Assembly (NCBI RefSeq): GCF_009389715.1
Contig: NW_024067919.1
Location: forward strand, 274,001-338,000
Direction of reading: 5' to 3'
Origin: Phoenix dactylifera
Lineage: Eukaryota > Streptophyta > Magnoliopsida > Arecales > Arecaceae
Length of the DNA stretch: 64,000 nucleotides
The notes beneath the pieces are model-generated. The model did not search any database. It saw nothing but the letters and a program-made list of their open reading frames with translations, and was not told the origin of the DNA. The translations under genes were made by a program, and so were the position numbers. Every line of letters begins with the position of its first letter. The first letter of the stretch is position 1. This document shows, one piece after another, positions 9,871 to 23,200 of this stretch.

Positions 9871-12225
9871 AGCTCTAAAAGAAATTAAATAAGTTAGAGA
9901 TAGAAATGAACTAAATGAAATCCATATATTATTTATAATATAATGGAGCACAAAATTTGCCAAGCTGCTGAAAACTCTGTACAGCCATCTATGTTTACAG
10001 AGTCTAAAGCAGCTTTTGTTTATTTCTAAAACTTTTGTTTATTTCTAAAACTTTTGTTTATTTCAACCCTATTTCATTCACTTGTTAGGCTCTAGCTACT
10101 TTCCTTTGGCTACTAAATCCGTATGCTCAGAAGATCTTAAAACTTCTTTCCTCTAACCACTATTTTCATGATATAATGCAAGAAGGCATTTTCAGTAGCA
10201 AAAAAATGCTGCTAAATATGATAAAGTTATCACTAAATTGTTGTCACTGCAAACTGGCAACAAAAATAAAACAATAATCTTGTTAGCCACCATTAATACA
10301 ACTTTAGCAGCAATATTTATATTTTGAATCAAAAAATGCTTATTATGGAAAAAAATCTCTATAATATAAACTTTTTAGCAGCCATATCTTTTACCATTAT
10401 AGGTCTACATATTTTTTTATAGACAATTATTTTTGCCTCTATATATGTAGGCTACTTTTATACGTACATTTTGTTTAAAACTTTGATTTCTACAAGTGCT
10501 ATATCCCCTGTTTATGTAAGTACCTTATAACTAAAAAAAATGGAAAACTTTAAAATAAGTAGTAGTGATGCAGCCAAAATGGTCTGGCTTATAGTACTCC
10601 TGCTGGGGCCAAGAAAAATGGATTGAAAAGCTTTACGAACGCATTCTAAAATTTTCACCATAAGAAAAATGTTCTGTCCCCATAATAACCAAAAATGGCT
10701 TCTTTAAAAGGCAAAATTGGCATTGGGGTCTAACCAAAATCTGGATTTATAGCCTTCTCGGGCACTCCTTTTATGTTTGTCATTGTATCCATCCTTCCAC
10801 TAAAACCACATTTTGGAAAGGAAAAAAATTAGGACGAAATCTAATAGGATGGTCGTACGTTGAAATGTTGCGCATGTATACTATATGAAATTCTATAATG
10901 ACAAATATACCGTTGATTCTTATATTGTTTATAAAGCAAATTTCAGGATGGCAAATGGGTCGAGCGGGATCAAAGATGGATCAAATACAAGTGGGACTAG
11001 AAATAATTTAATATGAACCCAGCCTATTTGTAGGACAAGCAAAATATCCATAACAGAATCCACTTATTTATTAAATAGGTAATGCATAGCAGCTTTCCTA
11101 ATCCATTTAATAAATAGATCAAATGAGGTTAAATGCATTTTAGATGAATTGTAAATGCGCCAGGTTGTAATTGTACTGACCTGAAAAAACTATTAAATGG
11201 AACGATACTTAAATGGTCCCGGACCCAAAATCTAAACCTAGCCTATTTAATAAATGGGTCATGTGAGACCAACCCGTTTACAAGCCAAATTTGTAGCTAT
11301 ATATGTGTACTTGGTAAAAACTCTAAAACAAGAAAAATATCTACTTGGCAATGGTCTAATTTAGAGCTTCTTCCTAAAAGCACTTTCTGAAGCCCATCGA
11401 AAAGCTATTTGTATGACCAAAATATTTCTAAAATTTGTAGTTATTACATTATTCACTATAATATTTAGATTTAAATATAATATGTAAATTAAATATTAAC
11501 AATACTTTGAACTATATTGTATTAACATGAAAATAGTATTTTAATATAATACTATTGTAATATTATTCTAAAATAATAATACCACATTCATATATTATAA
11601 TAATATTGTATAATATAATAATATATTAATATATAATAATAATTGTATGAAAATATTGTATTATTATTATTAACTAATTATAGATATATTATATTATATT
11701 ATATTGTATTATACTATATTAAATTATGATAATACTATATTACTATTATTATTATATTATATATCATTTATTATTATTTTTGAATATTAAAAATATTTTT
11801 TTAATTTGGTTACTAAATAGATATTAAAGTTCTATAATATTTAAGAAATATAGTTAAATTTTTTGTTCAAAGCCCTGGTACCAAAAGCTGCGGCATTAAT
11901 AATAATTTCAAACAGAGCCTGATCAATGCTTGAGTTCACCGTAATTGTGCACAATGTCAGGTTCTATGCAAGTCCATTTCGAGAGTCTAATTGTGCACCA
12001 ATTCCTACGATCAAAGGACAAACACCCCAGGCAAGAGCTTCAGAACATAGTCCCTGTGGTTTCCCAATCGCAAGCTGTCAGGCGTATTAAGCCTAGCAAA
12101 AGATCAGTACATGAAATTAAAAAAATATTCTGTTCTTATACTATCTGGGAGATGATTTGACTCTCTGAAGCTTCTCGTCTGCTGCAACGTCACAGTTTTT
12201 TTATAGATCTGGCCAATCTTTAATA
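9871..12225. other. AT-rich intergenic DNA
   Basis: No gene recognised. About 11450-11860 is dominated by TAT/ATA low-complexity sequence. A degraded MITE-like block lies at about 10944-11300. Confidence 0.5.
10944..11300. mobile_element. Degraded hAT MITE of the GGGTC type
   Basis: Starts CAGGATGGCAAATGGGTCG, the same style of terminus as the other hAT MITEs here, and contains the family words TATTTAATAAATGGGTCA and CCCATTTAATAAATAG-like blocks. The right terminus is too decayed to place and no target duplication was found. Confidence 0.4.
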
Positions 12226-12732
12226 TCAAAAGTAACGTAAAGAAGTACCGTGATCAAACAATAGTAGTTCTGGAAGTTTATCTCTAAGATTGATCGAGAA
12301 GGATCCTCTCAAACAAGCAGAAAAAACGAAAAAAGATTGATACAGAAGGAAAAATAAATAGAAAAGATGGAGAGGGTGAGAGAAATCATGATTTATTGCA
12401 AATGAATTCTTAAGATTACATTCAGGAGAATGATATAATACCATCAAAACACTAGGAAACAGAAATTACAGAGTAGATATCCAAATCTAATACAAAGTTG
12501 ACATAAGGAAAAAAAGCTTAAAAAAACTGAGCATGTCCATCCCAACTGCTAAATCCGCATGAAGTTGCATCTGGGAATAGAGAAAATTAATATACATGAG
12601 ATCAATGGCATCTATATAAGGCAGCTGGTCTAACAGTGATAAACAAATTAATGAGGGAAATGTAAATGTAATGGAAGTAGAAATCACCTTGCTCAAGAGG
12701 TGGTTGCACATACGTCGGTTTGAAAGGTAGAA
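12226..12732. other. 3' flank of the NLR pseudogene
   Basis: AT-rich DNA downstream (minus-strand sense) of the resistance-gene remnant. No other gene seen. Confidence 0.4.
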
Positions 12733-14885
12733 TTAAGGGGTTCCTTTGATATATGGTATCCATGAGGGACCATCTCTGTCTTTGATCAGGAGCTCAGGGA
12801 TCCACTGAAGGATGAGCCAGTTTGGTGGATCCTTAAGGAAGCTCTCAAACAGTGGTAAGCTGCATATCAGTGCAAATAGTCTGAGATTCTGCACCCAAGT
12901 CGGAGCATTTTCATGCTGCCCGAGAAGGTCCAATAACCACGGTAGGAGGTGCTCTCTATATTGATTAAGATTATTGGAAACGTCTGCAGAAAGATGTGCC
13001 AGGCTCAGGAATTGCAACTTATCAAGATTCTCCACCTGCTTTAACCTTGGACAATCAAGTATTGTGCAAAATTTCAGCGAGAGAAAGTTGGATACTCTTT
13101 CCAACCTCAGGTTTCTCTCGATGTAGAGCATATCAGATAAGGAGGGGAGGCTCTTGATTTCTGTCAGGTTGTGGGCGCCCACAATTTGCAAGCACTGCAA
13201 GTTGGTGGTATGCCCCAGGCCTTCCCAAAGAGCCATTAGCTCAGGACAGTCCTTTAGCTGCAGGAATTTGAGATGCGGCAGCAGCTTAGAGGCTCCTCTT
13301 ACTTCATCGCCAAACTCTTCCACCACGCTAAACGACCATCAAAAAGGGGTTCATGTTGCATGTTTTTCCATCGCTAACATAAGCGCTCTCATCTCCTATC
13401 AAAAATAGAGCAAGAGAATGTAGCAGATCGTGCATTGTGCAAAAAATCTGATCTACCCCTCCAGAATCTGGTTGTAAAAGATTCCTGTAAATCAACTCTT
13501 TATAGTAATCTTCAGCTAAATCTTCTAACAATACATCTCCTTGAGATTTTACAAAACCTTCCGCCAACCAGTACCGAACAAGATCGTCATGACACATGGG
13601 AAAGTCCTCAGGATATAACGAGCAAAAAAGGAAACATTGTTTAAGATTAGATGACAAATCTTCATAGCTTAAAAATAAGACTCCTAGGAGTTCTGTTTGA
13701 AGTTGGCTCATAGACCACACATCATTTCTGAGAACGTTACTGCTTCTCTCCCTTCGACCTTAAAACTCCTGCAATAGTCTTGATTGCAAGAGGAAGACCA
13801 TCACATTTGTCAACAATGTTCATCCCAGTTTCTTTTAAATTAATGATCTCTTCCTTCTCTCATCTCTAAAGACTTTTCTTGCATAACAATGCCCGGCCTT
13901 CATCACTACCCATTTTGTCAACATGGTGGACAAGTGCGCTCATATTGTTAGCCACATTTATGTCTCGAGTGGTGATCACAATCCTACCACCAACCATTGC
14001 ACTTTTCAAAGGATATCTGAGCAGATCCTTCCATAATTTTGCTTCCCATATATCATCTAATACAATAACGAAGCTTCTTGAAAGGACAGAGGAAAGATAG
14101 TGCATGAGTTCAGCTTTCGTTTCAGCCTGCCCATAATTTCCACCTGCGCTCCTAATTATCTCTTTCAGCAATTTTGTCTCTGAAAAATTCTTGGAAACAC
14201 ACACCCATGCTCGTATAGGAAAGTTTTCTTTTATTTTTTCATCATTGTAGATATTAGAAGCAAGAGTAGTTTTGCCGATTCCTCCCATCCCTACAAACCC
14301 TAAAATCCAAATTTTTTGTTTATCTTCTTTGACTAACGAGTCCACAAGACTCTGGGTAGCCTCTTCAATTTGTGTCCCTACGATATCAGAACTGTACTCA
14401 ATGGGAAAAGTCTGACGAGGATTCACTCCGCTCTCTTGGACATCTTGGTTGGTGTATTCTAGTTTAGGCAATACTGATCCATCCTCTGCAATCTCTTTCA
14501 GCCTCTTATTAAGATCTCTAATTTTGTCACCAATTTCGTAGCGGAACTTCATACAACTAAAGCAAGAAATTAAAGGGAAGGGATGGCATACCACAGAAAC
14601 GGACTGATGGCTTTCCAATAATTTGCTGCCTTCGATGATACAAAGGTCGATGATTTCATCCGCATCATGCATGATATCTTTTAACTCCCTCCCCCAATTG
14701 CTGATATTTGGGTCTTCATGCCTCTTCCGCTCTGCATGTTCAAGAAAACCTCTTATCCTTTCCAGTCTCCTCTGAAGCTTCTGGAGCTCATCCTTCACTT
14801 TGAGCATGGTTGAGATCTCGCCCGCTGCGAAGCCTGCGAGTGTGTTCATGAATATTTTCACGAAAGCATCTAAGATCATTGCCAT
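12733..14885 (-). pseudogene. CC-NB-ARC-LRR (RPM1/RPP13-type) resistance gene remnant
   Basis: Intracellular immune receptor remnant. The first stretch (14885-13866) encodes an Rx-N coiled-coil domain (about residues 1-130) and the NB-ARC core: P-loop GMGGIGKTT at 199-207, kinase-2 FVIVLDDIW at 272-280 and RNBS-B GGRIVITTRD at 299-308. The following GLPLA region (KCDGLPLAIKTIAGVL, about 13820-13760) lies in another frame, and the winged-helix part with the MHD motif (MHDLLHSLALFL) is at 13720-13328 in a further frame. A C-terminal LRR piece follows at 13326-12733 (LPHLKFLQLKDCPEL). At least three frame changes lie between about 13865 and 13740. Most of the LRR array, usually several hundred residues, is missing at about 13330. 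The gene cannot make a normal receptor. A conserved NB-ARC suggests the loss is fairly recent. Its single-exon layout is typical of this NLR group. Confidence 0.85.
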
Positions 14886-16489
14886 CTTTTGAGCAGGGGA
14901 GCTCTGGATACTCTTAAGAGAATTGGAAACCTATGTGTCAAGATCCAAAGCCCCTTTCTTGCATAGTAACATGAGCAAGATGGACGGCGTCGCCACAGAA
15001 AAGGGCAAAGGAAAAGGACTTTAAGGACAACTTGTTGATTAAAAAATACTTCTTCCCCCATCACCTTTTGAAAAAACAAGACGACAATTCTATAGCATCG
15101 GATTCCCCTGGGCAGCTGTATTGGTTTTATTTAATTAGTTTTTATTATGCTATGGCTGTCAGAATAATGGGCTGAGGATTTTAGCCCATGGCCCATTAAC
15201 GAGCTAGAACAGCCTGCCTTGTTAATGAGTCAGAACAGAGGACCACAATTGCAATCCTCTGCTCTGGCTTTTTCAGGCGAGACAGAAACAGAGGCGCCGC
15301 GGGCATTTTGTGGCAACCCCGCGGCCACTTGAGTAGCTGTCGATCACTCTCAACCGCTGCGGAAATCGTGGCAGTGAGCCGTTCAAAAATTTTCTATAAA
15401 TTTACATTCCTCTGCCACCGAGCCACCATCTCTGAGCTCTCTCCTCCCTCTCCGTCCTCCTCCTCCTCCGATGCCCGATGTGCCACCCCGGCTGAGCATC
15501 GCCTAAGATCCTTTCTCCCTCTTGATCTCTCATCTTTTCATCACTCTTTTTTTTTGGACCAAGAACCGTCGCCCCCCTTCCGCCAGACATCGCCACCGCT
15601 AGCCGCTGGATCAGCTACCTTCAGCCCTAACCAAGTGGATTAGGCCCGAAACTAAGTGGATCAGCTCAAAAGCTTAACTAGCTTTAAATTGTGTATATCT
15701 TTTTTTCTCTAAGCAAGCCCACATTTTAACTAAATCTATACCTTTTCCCTAACGATTGATCCGAACCATTTGAACTGAGCCCAAGATCAGGATCAGACCA
15801 AATCCAAACATGAGCTGAGATTCTCTCTCCTCTCCCTTTTTTTCCCTTTGACATGCTCGAGGATTCTAGTGTAAGCTCTATTCTTCTTGTAGTCGGGATC
15901 CAAGTTGATCTAGTTCAGAGACCTTAAATTGCCCTGATACTCTGGTGGTAGATCGACCTTTACTTCAACTCCAACTAGATTTGACCACTTTTTTGTTTGG
16001 TACAACGACTTTTGATCTTTACCTGACCCATTAAATACTCCTGGCTCCGACCAACCTGAGCAGTCGGACACTATCACCCGACCAACCTAATCTGGGGGCA
16101 TGAGACCGTAGTGTTTAATTTTGACTTCTGAAATTATGCTAAAATTAATAATATTTTAATGATATTAGTTTTTTGATGAAGATGTAGGCAAAGCCATCCA
16201 ACCTTTATTAAAAAAAGGAGTTTATAGAAACTATTTATAAAGAATTTTAAGGAAAGAAAAATATAAAAAGCAATAAAAAATTTTTATAAAAGGTAGTGGT
16301 CTGTAACTATTAAACTATTCAACAAGCTTAACAATCTCATAAGTACTTTAAAAGATCTCTGTATCTTTAATTTGCAACTATATAAACTCTGCATCCTGAT
16401 GTGGGTCAGCCTTTTTCTAAAAGATAGATCAACATCTCTCAATGTGCGGCGCCAATACTATGAGGTTATTTCCAAGTTTTAGATGAGAA
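14886..16489. other. Intergenic DNA, no supported gene
   Basis: Includes the 5' flank of the NLR remnant and a C+T-rich, promoter-like stretch at about 15290-15640 with a CTATAAATTTA box near 15392. A small open frame follows it, but its Ser/Pro/Arg-rich product matches nothing I know. Confidence 0.4.
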
Positions 16490-17790
16490 TCAAGCAGCTT
16501 TTTTGAACACAAATGCTTCCAGCTGAAGAAAGTTGATAAAATTTTTTGCAAAACACAATAGATAGAACTTGATTTCTTTAAGAAAATCCGAGGATTTCGC
16601 TCCTTCTATATTTTCCAACAGACAGTAGTAATCAACTAATCCACAACTTTTCTCATTGGTTGTTAGAATTTTCTTTTTCTCCATTTGATCCACAAATCAC
16701 TAATACTGGTAGGCCATCCTCTCAAATTTAGTTGTACTTTAATTGTTGTCCATAAACTATAGGCAAATGGGCATCTAATTAGTAGATAGGAGATTTTTTC
16801 GGTTCTTTTTTCACATAGCAGACATCCATCACTAATCTGCCATCCTTTCTTAGTAAGAATCTCTCCTGTATATAATTGATTTTTGAGCACAAGCCATATA
16901 AAAATTTTCACTTTTTCTGGTAAAGTCGCCTTCACAGGCTCTTATAAAAAGAATAATGAAGGCCGTCATTATTAATAAATTTGTAGAAAGAGTTCATTGT
17001 AAAACAACCTCTTTGTGAGAGTTCCCACAAGGGGACATCACCAATTTGAGACGGTCTTACATAAAAGAGATCTTCTTTGAGAGTATATAGTTGATCCATC
17101 TATTGGTTCTCTTACTTTAACTTTCTAAGAGAGTGTTCTTTATGACCACTGCAAGGCAACCGTACAGTCCCACCTTGCTGCATTAGCATAGAGCTCAGTA
17201 AACAAAGAGAAGAGCTTCAAGAGCCCTAGCCAACTATCCCCCCAAAAGTAGATGTTCGTGCCATTTTTCAATTTAAATGACAGACAGTTCCAAAAGGCTT
17301 TAAGTTGTTTGCTGATATCTTTCCAAATAGGGGATAGGCTTCTCAGACTTTTTCTAATCTTCATCCTAAATTTCTTCCTCTGATAGTAAACTCTTTGAAT
17401 AAGCTTTCACTAAGGGGAGTCACTGCTTTACGAGAACTTCCAAGCCTATTTTGCAAGAAATGCTAGGTTCATTTGCTCAATATTTTTTATCCCTAGCCCT
17501 CCTTGTTCCTTGGATCTACACACCAAATCCCAATTCATCAAGCAATGGAAGCCACTAACCTTATCCACTCCTTTCCAAAGGAATGCACGACACATCTAAT
17601 CAATCATATTAAAGACCCATTTTGGTAATCTAAATACCAACATATAATAAGAAGGGAGAGCTGACATCACCCTATTAATAAGGGTAAGCTTATCCTCCAA
17701 CAAGAGTAATCTTCCTTTTCAAATAGCCAATCTTCTATTGATCTTCTCTAACAGTGGAAGCTAACATTGTCTTGTAAGTCTCTTATCATA
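16490..17790 (-). mobile_element. Decayed LINE (L1-type non-LTR retrotransposon), 3' part
   Basis: Reading on the minus strand from about 17790, there is the C-terminal part of a plant LINE reverse transcriptase: LTLINRVMSALPSYYM, LPKWVF, CRAFLWKG, then EQGGLGIKN. After that comes the linker (WKDISKQLKAFWNCLSFKLK; ATNIYFWGDSWLG-like) and at 16935-16663 the zinc-binding RVT domain (KVKIFIWLVLKNQL, then GCLLCEKRTEKISYLLIRCPFA). Several stops (for example in place of the Trp before CRAF) and frame changes show it is dead. No poly(A) tail or target duplication was identified and the 5' part is missing, as is usual for LINE copies. Confidence 0.75.
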
Positions 17791-18150
17791 GAGCAGCATT
17801 ATGAGTGATGAGAATGTTTGAAACCAACATATATGGATGCATAAATAAGTTTAAAAAAAATGAGTGATGAGAAGTAAAATAGTCTTTGTGTATATGGACA
17901 GATCCACATTCTCATATATAAAATAATTATATCAATTACAATAATTATTGTTTGATACTTGGATAAATATACATGTCAGCTATATTTATTATAGTCTTGC
18001 GAATTTTATTGCAAGCAAGAGGTGAAACAAACAAAATATAGATTTAAAGTAAAGATTAATCACAATGGATCGAAGGCATTTGTGCCTACTTATTATGAAA
18101 TGGTGCAAAATTATTATTATGTGAATAAATATTAATTTTGAAGTTAAAAA
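17791..18150. other. Short AT-rich spacer
   Basis: No gene seen between the LINE remnant and the left LTR. Confidence 0.5.
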
Positions 18151-20213
18151 TGTTGCCCAGTAGATACAACCCAAGAGGGGGGGTGAATTGGGTCTTTTAA
18201 AACTTTTATGCTACTTCTAAAACTTTATGATTAACTATGCTAAGTTGTATAGATGCACAGTGAAAGTTAAACTTAGCAAGGGTTTGATGTATAGACTTCG
18301 ACTTGATTAAATATGCTTGCAACTAAAGGATGTGTGGATAAGAATTAAGCAAGCAATTTATCTAAGTAAGTAAGTGTGTTAGTTAGACAATAACTAGAGG
18401 CATTACAAACACAAAGGACATATAGTGGTTCGGTGCACCCCAGCACCTACATCCACTCCCCAAGACCTCTTGGGAATTTCACTATAATCCTACCGATTAC
18501 AGCCGGTTGTTTTACAAGCTCACAACCCAACTTGTTGTTTTACGAGCGCACAACGAACTCGGTCGGTTTTCCCAGGCTCACCGACTAGAACCAACCCCGA
18601 TTGTTTTTCCGGGCTCACAATCAAACCCTTACACGTTGGTTTTACCCTCGGCTCACCAACAAACCTAAACCCCGTTGGTTTTCCCTTTGGCTCACCAACA
18701 AACCTTTAACCCCTTGATTCAATCCCTTGATTGAATCAAGTTACAAGATATTAAAACAAAGAATAAAAACAAATCAAAGCTTCTTAAACAAGCAGATATG
18801 ACAATATAAACAAATAGAGTAAAGAGAAGCCCTCAAACGAGTTTTGAAGATGGAGGAGCTCGGCTTCTTCTTTACTTGATCCTCCTCTGATTTGGCATGA
18901 AGTAGAGGATCCCCGAGGCAGCACACGGATGGAGAGGAAGCTTTCGGATTCACTTGGATGCTCTTCTTCTCTCTATTTCGTTTTGGATGGCCCTTTTGTG
19001 CTTATGGGAGATTTCCTTTGTAATCTCTTTGAGATCTCTTTCCTAGATGATCTCTCCCACTTCCATGAGTTCTCCCCTAGCTCTCTTCTTGTTTTTATAG
19101 CTTTAGATGGCGTGGAAACAAGAATATAGCCGTTAGAGACAAGAAAAAGAGCCGTTGGACACAGTCTGCATTTCCTGACAATATTACCGTTGGGATCGGA
19201 GTCGACTCGCGCGATCAGGAGTCGGCTCGCCTGTTGCAGGAGTCGGCTCGTGTTTTACCGGAGACGACTCGGTCACTGTTCCAAATTTGAATTAATGTGC
19301 TTGCCTCGACTGGGAGTCGACTCGACTTAACCTGGAGTCGACTCGCCAACTTCTGGAGCTGACCTGGCAATTTCGGAGTCGGCTCATCCACTGAAGTCCG
19401 TGGATCCAATTTTGAATTTGATCCACTCGAGTCGACTCGACTGTCCTGGGAGTCGACTCGAATCTCAGAGCCCGAACTCCCGATCCTCTGTCTTTTGGCT
19501 CGTCCAGTCTTGGAGTCGACTCGAACTTCCTCGGAGTCGACTCGGCTCTCAGTTTCCGAAACTTGGTCTTCTGCCTTTTGATGTGAAGCTGTCTTGGAGT
19601 CGACTCGAGCTGTCTGGGAGTCGACTCGAATCTCAGAGGCAGTAACCTGGTCTTCTGTCTGTTGATGGTCGCGGAGTCTCGGAGTCGACTCGTGCAATGC
19701 GGGAGTCGACTCGAATCTCAGAGTCCCAAAAATGCTTTCTGACTTTTTCCTTGTGTTCCGCTGAGAGTCGACTCTTGCTTTCTTTGGAGTCGACCTACCA
19801 ACCATCGGAGTCGACTCGCGTGCCACTGGAGTCGACTCGAATCTCAGAGTCCGAAAATCGTTCTCTGACTTTTCTGCCTGTGACTCCTAGGAGTCGACTC
19901 ATACTTCTCCGGAGTCGACTCATACTTCTCCGGAGTCGACTCGAATTCCACTGGAGTCGACTCGAAGACTGTTCTTTTGAATTTTTCTTTTGATTTTACT
20001 CCTCCAATTTGAATCCTTTGAACTTTAAACTTGGGCCAATAAATTGTAGCTTTCTTCCAACTTGAGAGCTTTGGAGGCCTTCTTGTGTTCTTCCAACTTG
20101 CTATGTTCCTTGCAAAATAAATATCTTTCTCCTTGCAACATAAACATTAGTATCTATACTTCAAGGTTTTGTGATCATCAAAATCAATCTATGAATCAAT
20201 CTTTGGGTCATCA
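18151..20213 (-). repeat. Left LTR (3' LTR) of the Copia element
   Basis: A 2,063-bp direct repeat of 27356-29418. It begins TGTTGCCCAGTAGATAC and ends GGGTCATCA on the plus strand. It contains the palindrome array at about 19195-19965. Confidence 0.95.
19195..19965. repeat. Palindromic GGAGTCGACTCG array in the left LTR
   Basis: About 19 exact GTCGAC-centred palindromes (GAGTCGACTC and close forms) plus about five degenerate ones. They often occur in pairs 21-22 bp apart, followed by AATCTCAGAG and a spacer, which gives a higher-order unit of about 90-110 bp. The same array is in the right LTR at about 28400-29170. Confidence 0.95.
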
Positions 20214-23200
20214 ATCTCCCCTTTTTTGATGATGACAAAACTTGGAGTATATGCAATATAAAAGATATTGATTTCTAGAAGTAATACATAGCTAAGTTGC
20301 ATGAAGTGGAAAACATATATATTTAAAAACATACTTCATGATAATGCTTTAGATTTAATCAGCTTAACACAATCAACATATTTAAATTTTAAGCTGATTT
20401 GTATTCAATTCAAAGTAATAAAGCATTCTGAGTATATAGCATATACTTAGATATTTCTCCCCCTTTTTGACAACATCAAAAGGATAGTGAAACATTAAGT
20501 ACAAAGATCAGAGCAGAACTCATCGAGTGTGAATTCAAGAGTTTTTTTTTTAATTTGATACCACAGATAGTTTTCTAATCAAGTGTAGGTGGAATCTTCC
20601 TTAGGTTAATTCAAGAAGTACCACAAATGATATTCAAAGAAAAATATGAGTGGAAATCTAACCTCTCTTCACTAAGTATGAAAGCTTGTTCATTTAAGAC
20701 CTTTTGCCCAATTTATTAAGTATTTTATCAACATGAGAGCAATTTAATTAATTTTCAGAGTAAAAGATCAAAACTTATATATTTGGAAAAACATATCATC
20801 ATGTTGGATCATTAATTCTTAATGACTTCAAAGTTCTTATATGATAATAAGAGCATTGGGGCACAAATACCAAAATATGAGTTTATGCAATTTTTGATAC
20901 ATCTTTGAGCTCTTTTAAAGACTTTCTTTTATTCCTTTAGAAAATAAGCATAATTTGATACATAAAATAATGAATTGGCACACAATTTAAGTTTTAAAGA
21001 TCAAGTCAATTAGGACTCATTAGTGAATATCAAAATAGATTTTCTAAAAGATACTCAAGAAAATTTTACACGTTATTCTCCCCCTTTTTCATTAAGTTAG
21101 AGGCTCTTTAAGCTCAACTTGCAATTTGGTTCATGATTTATGCATAAGATATACTAACCAAATAACACGCCTCAAGGTGTATCATAAAGATTTTCAGATT
21201 AAATTTCAGATGATACATATTGGAGAGTATTAGGATCATTTTTCATTTTGTATTCTTCCTCTCTCCTTTAGTTATAGATATACGCGATTAAGTTCCGTGA
21301 GACCTCTCCTTCTGAAATTTTCTTTCTCCCCCTCTATTGATCATTCTATTCAAGAGTTTAGAATTTGAAGATAATGTTCAATAAAATTGTCAATCTCAAA
21401 AATATATTTTCTATAAGTTTCAGCTCATTTTCATAAGACTCAAGGTTTGAGATAAGACAGCCTTTATAGAACTCATCTCAAGGTATAAACTCATTATATA
21501 ATTAAAGCAAGTCGTGCAATATAAGGAGGTTCATTAAAAACAATCCATAAAAAAGATACTGAATATCTGAAGCTCCCCCTCAAAAGATGCATTCTTCTTT
21601 AATCATTCTTTTCTATTGTTGAATTTCAGATTTTAATGATAAACGTGAATAAGACTGAAATTCTATGATATCGAGAATGTAGAGTAATCTAGTATTATTC
21701 AAAATTTGTGGCAATTACTCTTTCTAATCCTTCAAGAACAAGTTATGCTTTCTCTTAATCTTAGAGAAAATGTATAAAAATATTAAACAGAAAATGATTC
21801 ATTTTAAGCTCAGTTTCTTTCAAAAGCATTTACATTTTCTTTCTCTTAGAATCATTTGAGTGAGCTGAAATATTTCTAGCTTTAAGATCATTCACTCTAT
21901 ATATATTCTGATGGAAGTCTTGAAGAATGTAGGAGAGAAAAACATATAGATGATCATTGAGGTATATAGATTTATAGAACTCAATTACTTAATCACAGTT
22001 TTTCAGCAATGTATACATGAAACACAATAAATCCCTTTTTAATATCAAAATAAAATTATATATTTAGAAATTTTTGTTTGCAATCAAGATCATCGAAAGA
22101 CACATCATTTGGACCAATATTGGTACACTGTAAGGATAAGAAATGATATGTTTCAGATGCGTATCGGGTCAAACAATCAAGGCATCAGAATTATTCTATT
22201 TTTCTTAAACTGTAGTTTTTATATAGGAATCATATTGAGTTTAAAAATCAGATTCTGAATTTTATAAAGATTTTCAATAGAGGCTTTTAAATCATGATTT
22301 AAGATATGTATCTTTCACATTGAAGCTCATCTTAAATCACTAAGATTGAAAACACATATTTCAATAACATTAGAGCACTTTCAGAATCTTTATATTTAAT
22401 ATTGAGTTTCGATACACAATGGAGGATAATTTAATAAGTATTAGGACATTATGTATCAAAGTTAGGCAAGTAGAAAGATAGATCAAGATTAATTCATTCT
22501 GCCTAAATAGAGATATCTTTCTCTTCTCCTTTTTACAAATTTATTTAACTTTCAGATTTTAAAGATGATTGTGAACGACAAATCTGAAATTTCTTTTCAA
22601 TAATACCCAAAAATTTATGCAGTATTTCAAACATTCAATTAAATTATCTAAGCATGGAGCATTACAAAATATTGAGAACCCATAATTCAAAACATCATTC
22701 CACATGCAACATATATTATGTGTTAAGTCATGCATTAAGAACAAGCATGTCAAGGATCAAAATCAATTCTTTTCAAATAAACTCCCCCTATTTAAATATA
22801 ATCTTGCATTGATTTCATCCTTAAGGTGTGTTTCCAAGTGACAAAGAAATTGAATTGATTCTTCTTATATATTTTCATTTACTTTGTCTTTCATTTTTAC
22901 TTTCTTATGCTCTATACTGTATTTGCTCCCTATCCGGTGGAGTTGAAAGGGGCACGAGGTACTACCACTAGCCTCCCTCTTGTGCCGTCCCTAATATGCC
23001 CTACACCGAATAGTTGGGTCAAATAGTGCCGGGTACTACCACTAGCCTCCCCATTGGCACCATCCCTATGATGAGCAATATAGAAAGGTTAAAATGTTTA
23101 CTTCAAAACCTCCCTGTTTAAGTGTAATTAATTATGGATTTTATCCCTTCCAAAAGAATGCTCACACAAGTCTCACAAATGTGTCGAATATATTAAGTTT

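Noticed and set aside
15308-15643. 111-codon frame after a TATA-like box
   Set aside because: Ser/Pro-rich composition, no known domain, no following exons seen.
19215-19993. Open frames of about 200 and 98 codons across the palindrome array
   Set aside because: The repeat GGAGTCGACTCG lacks stops in several frames, so long frames arise by chance; they are within the LTR.
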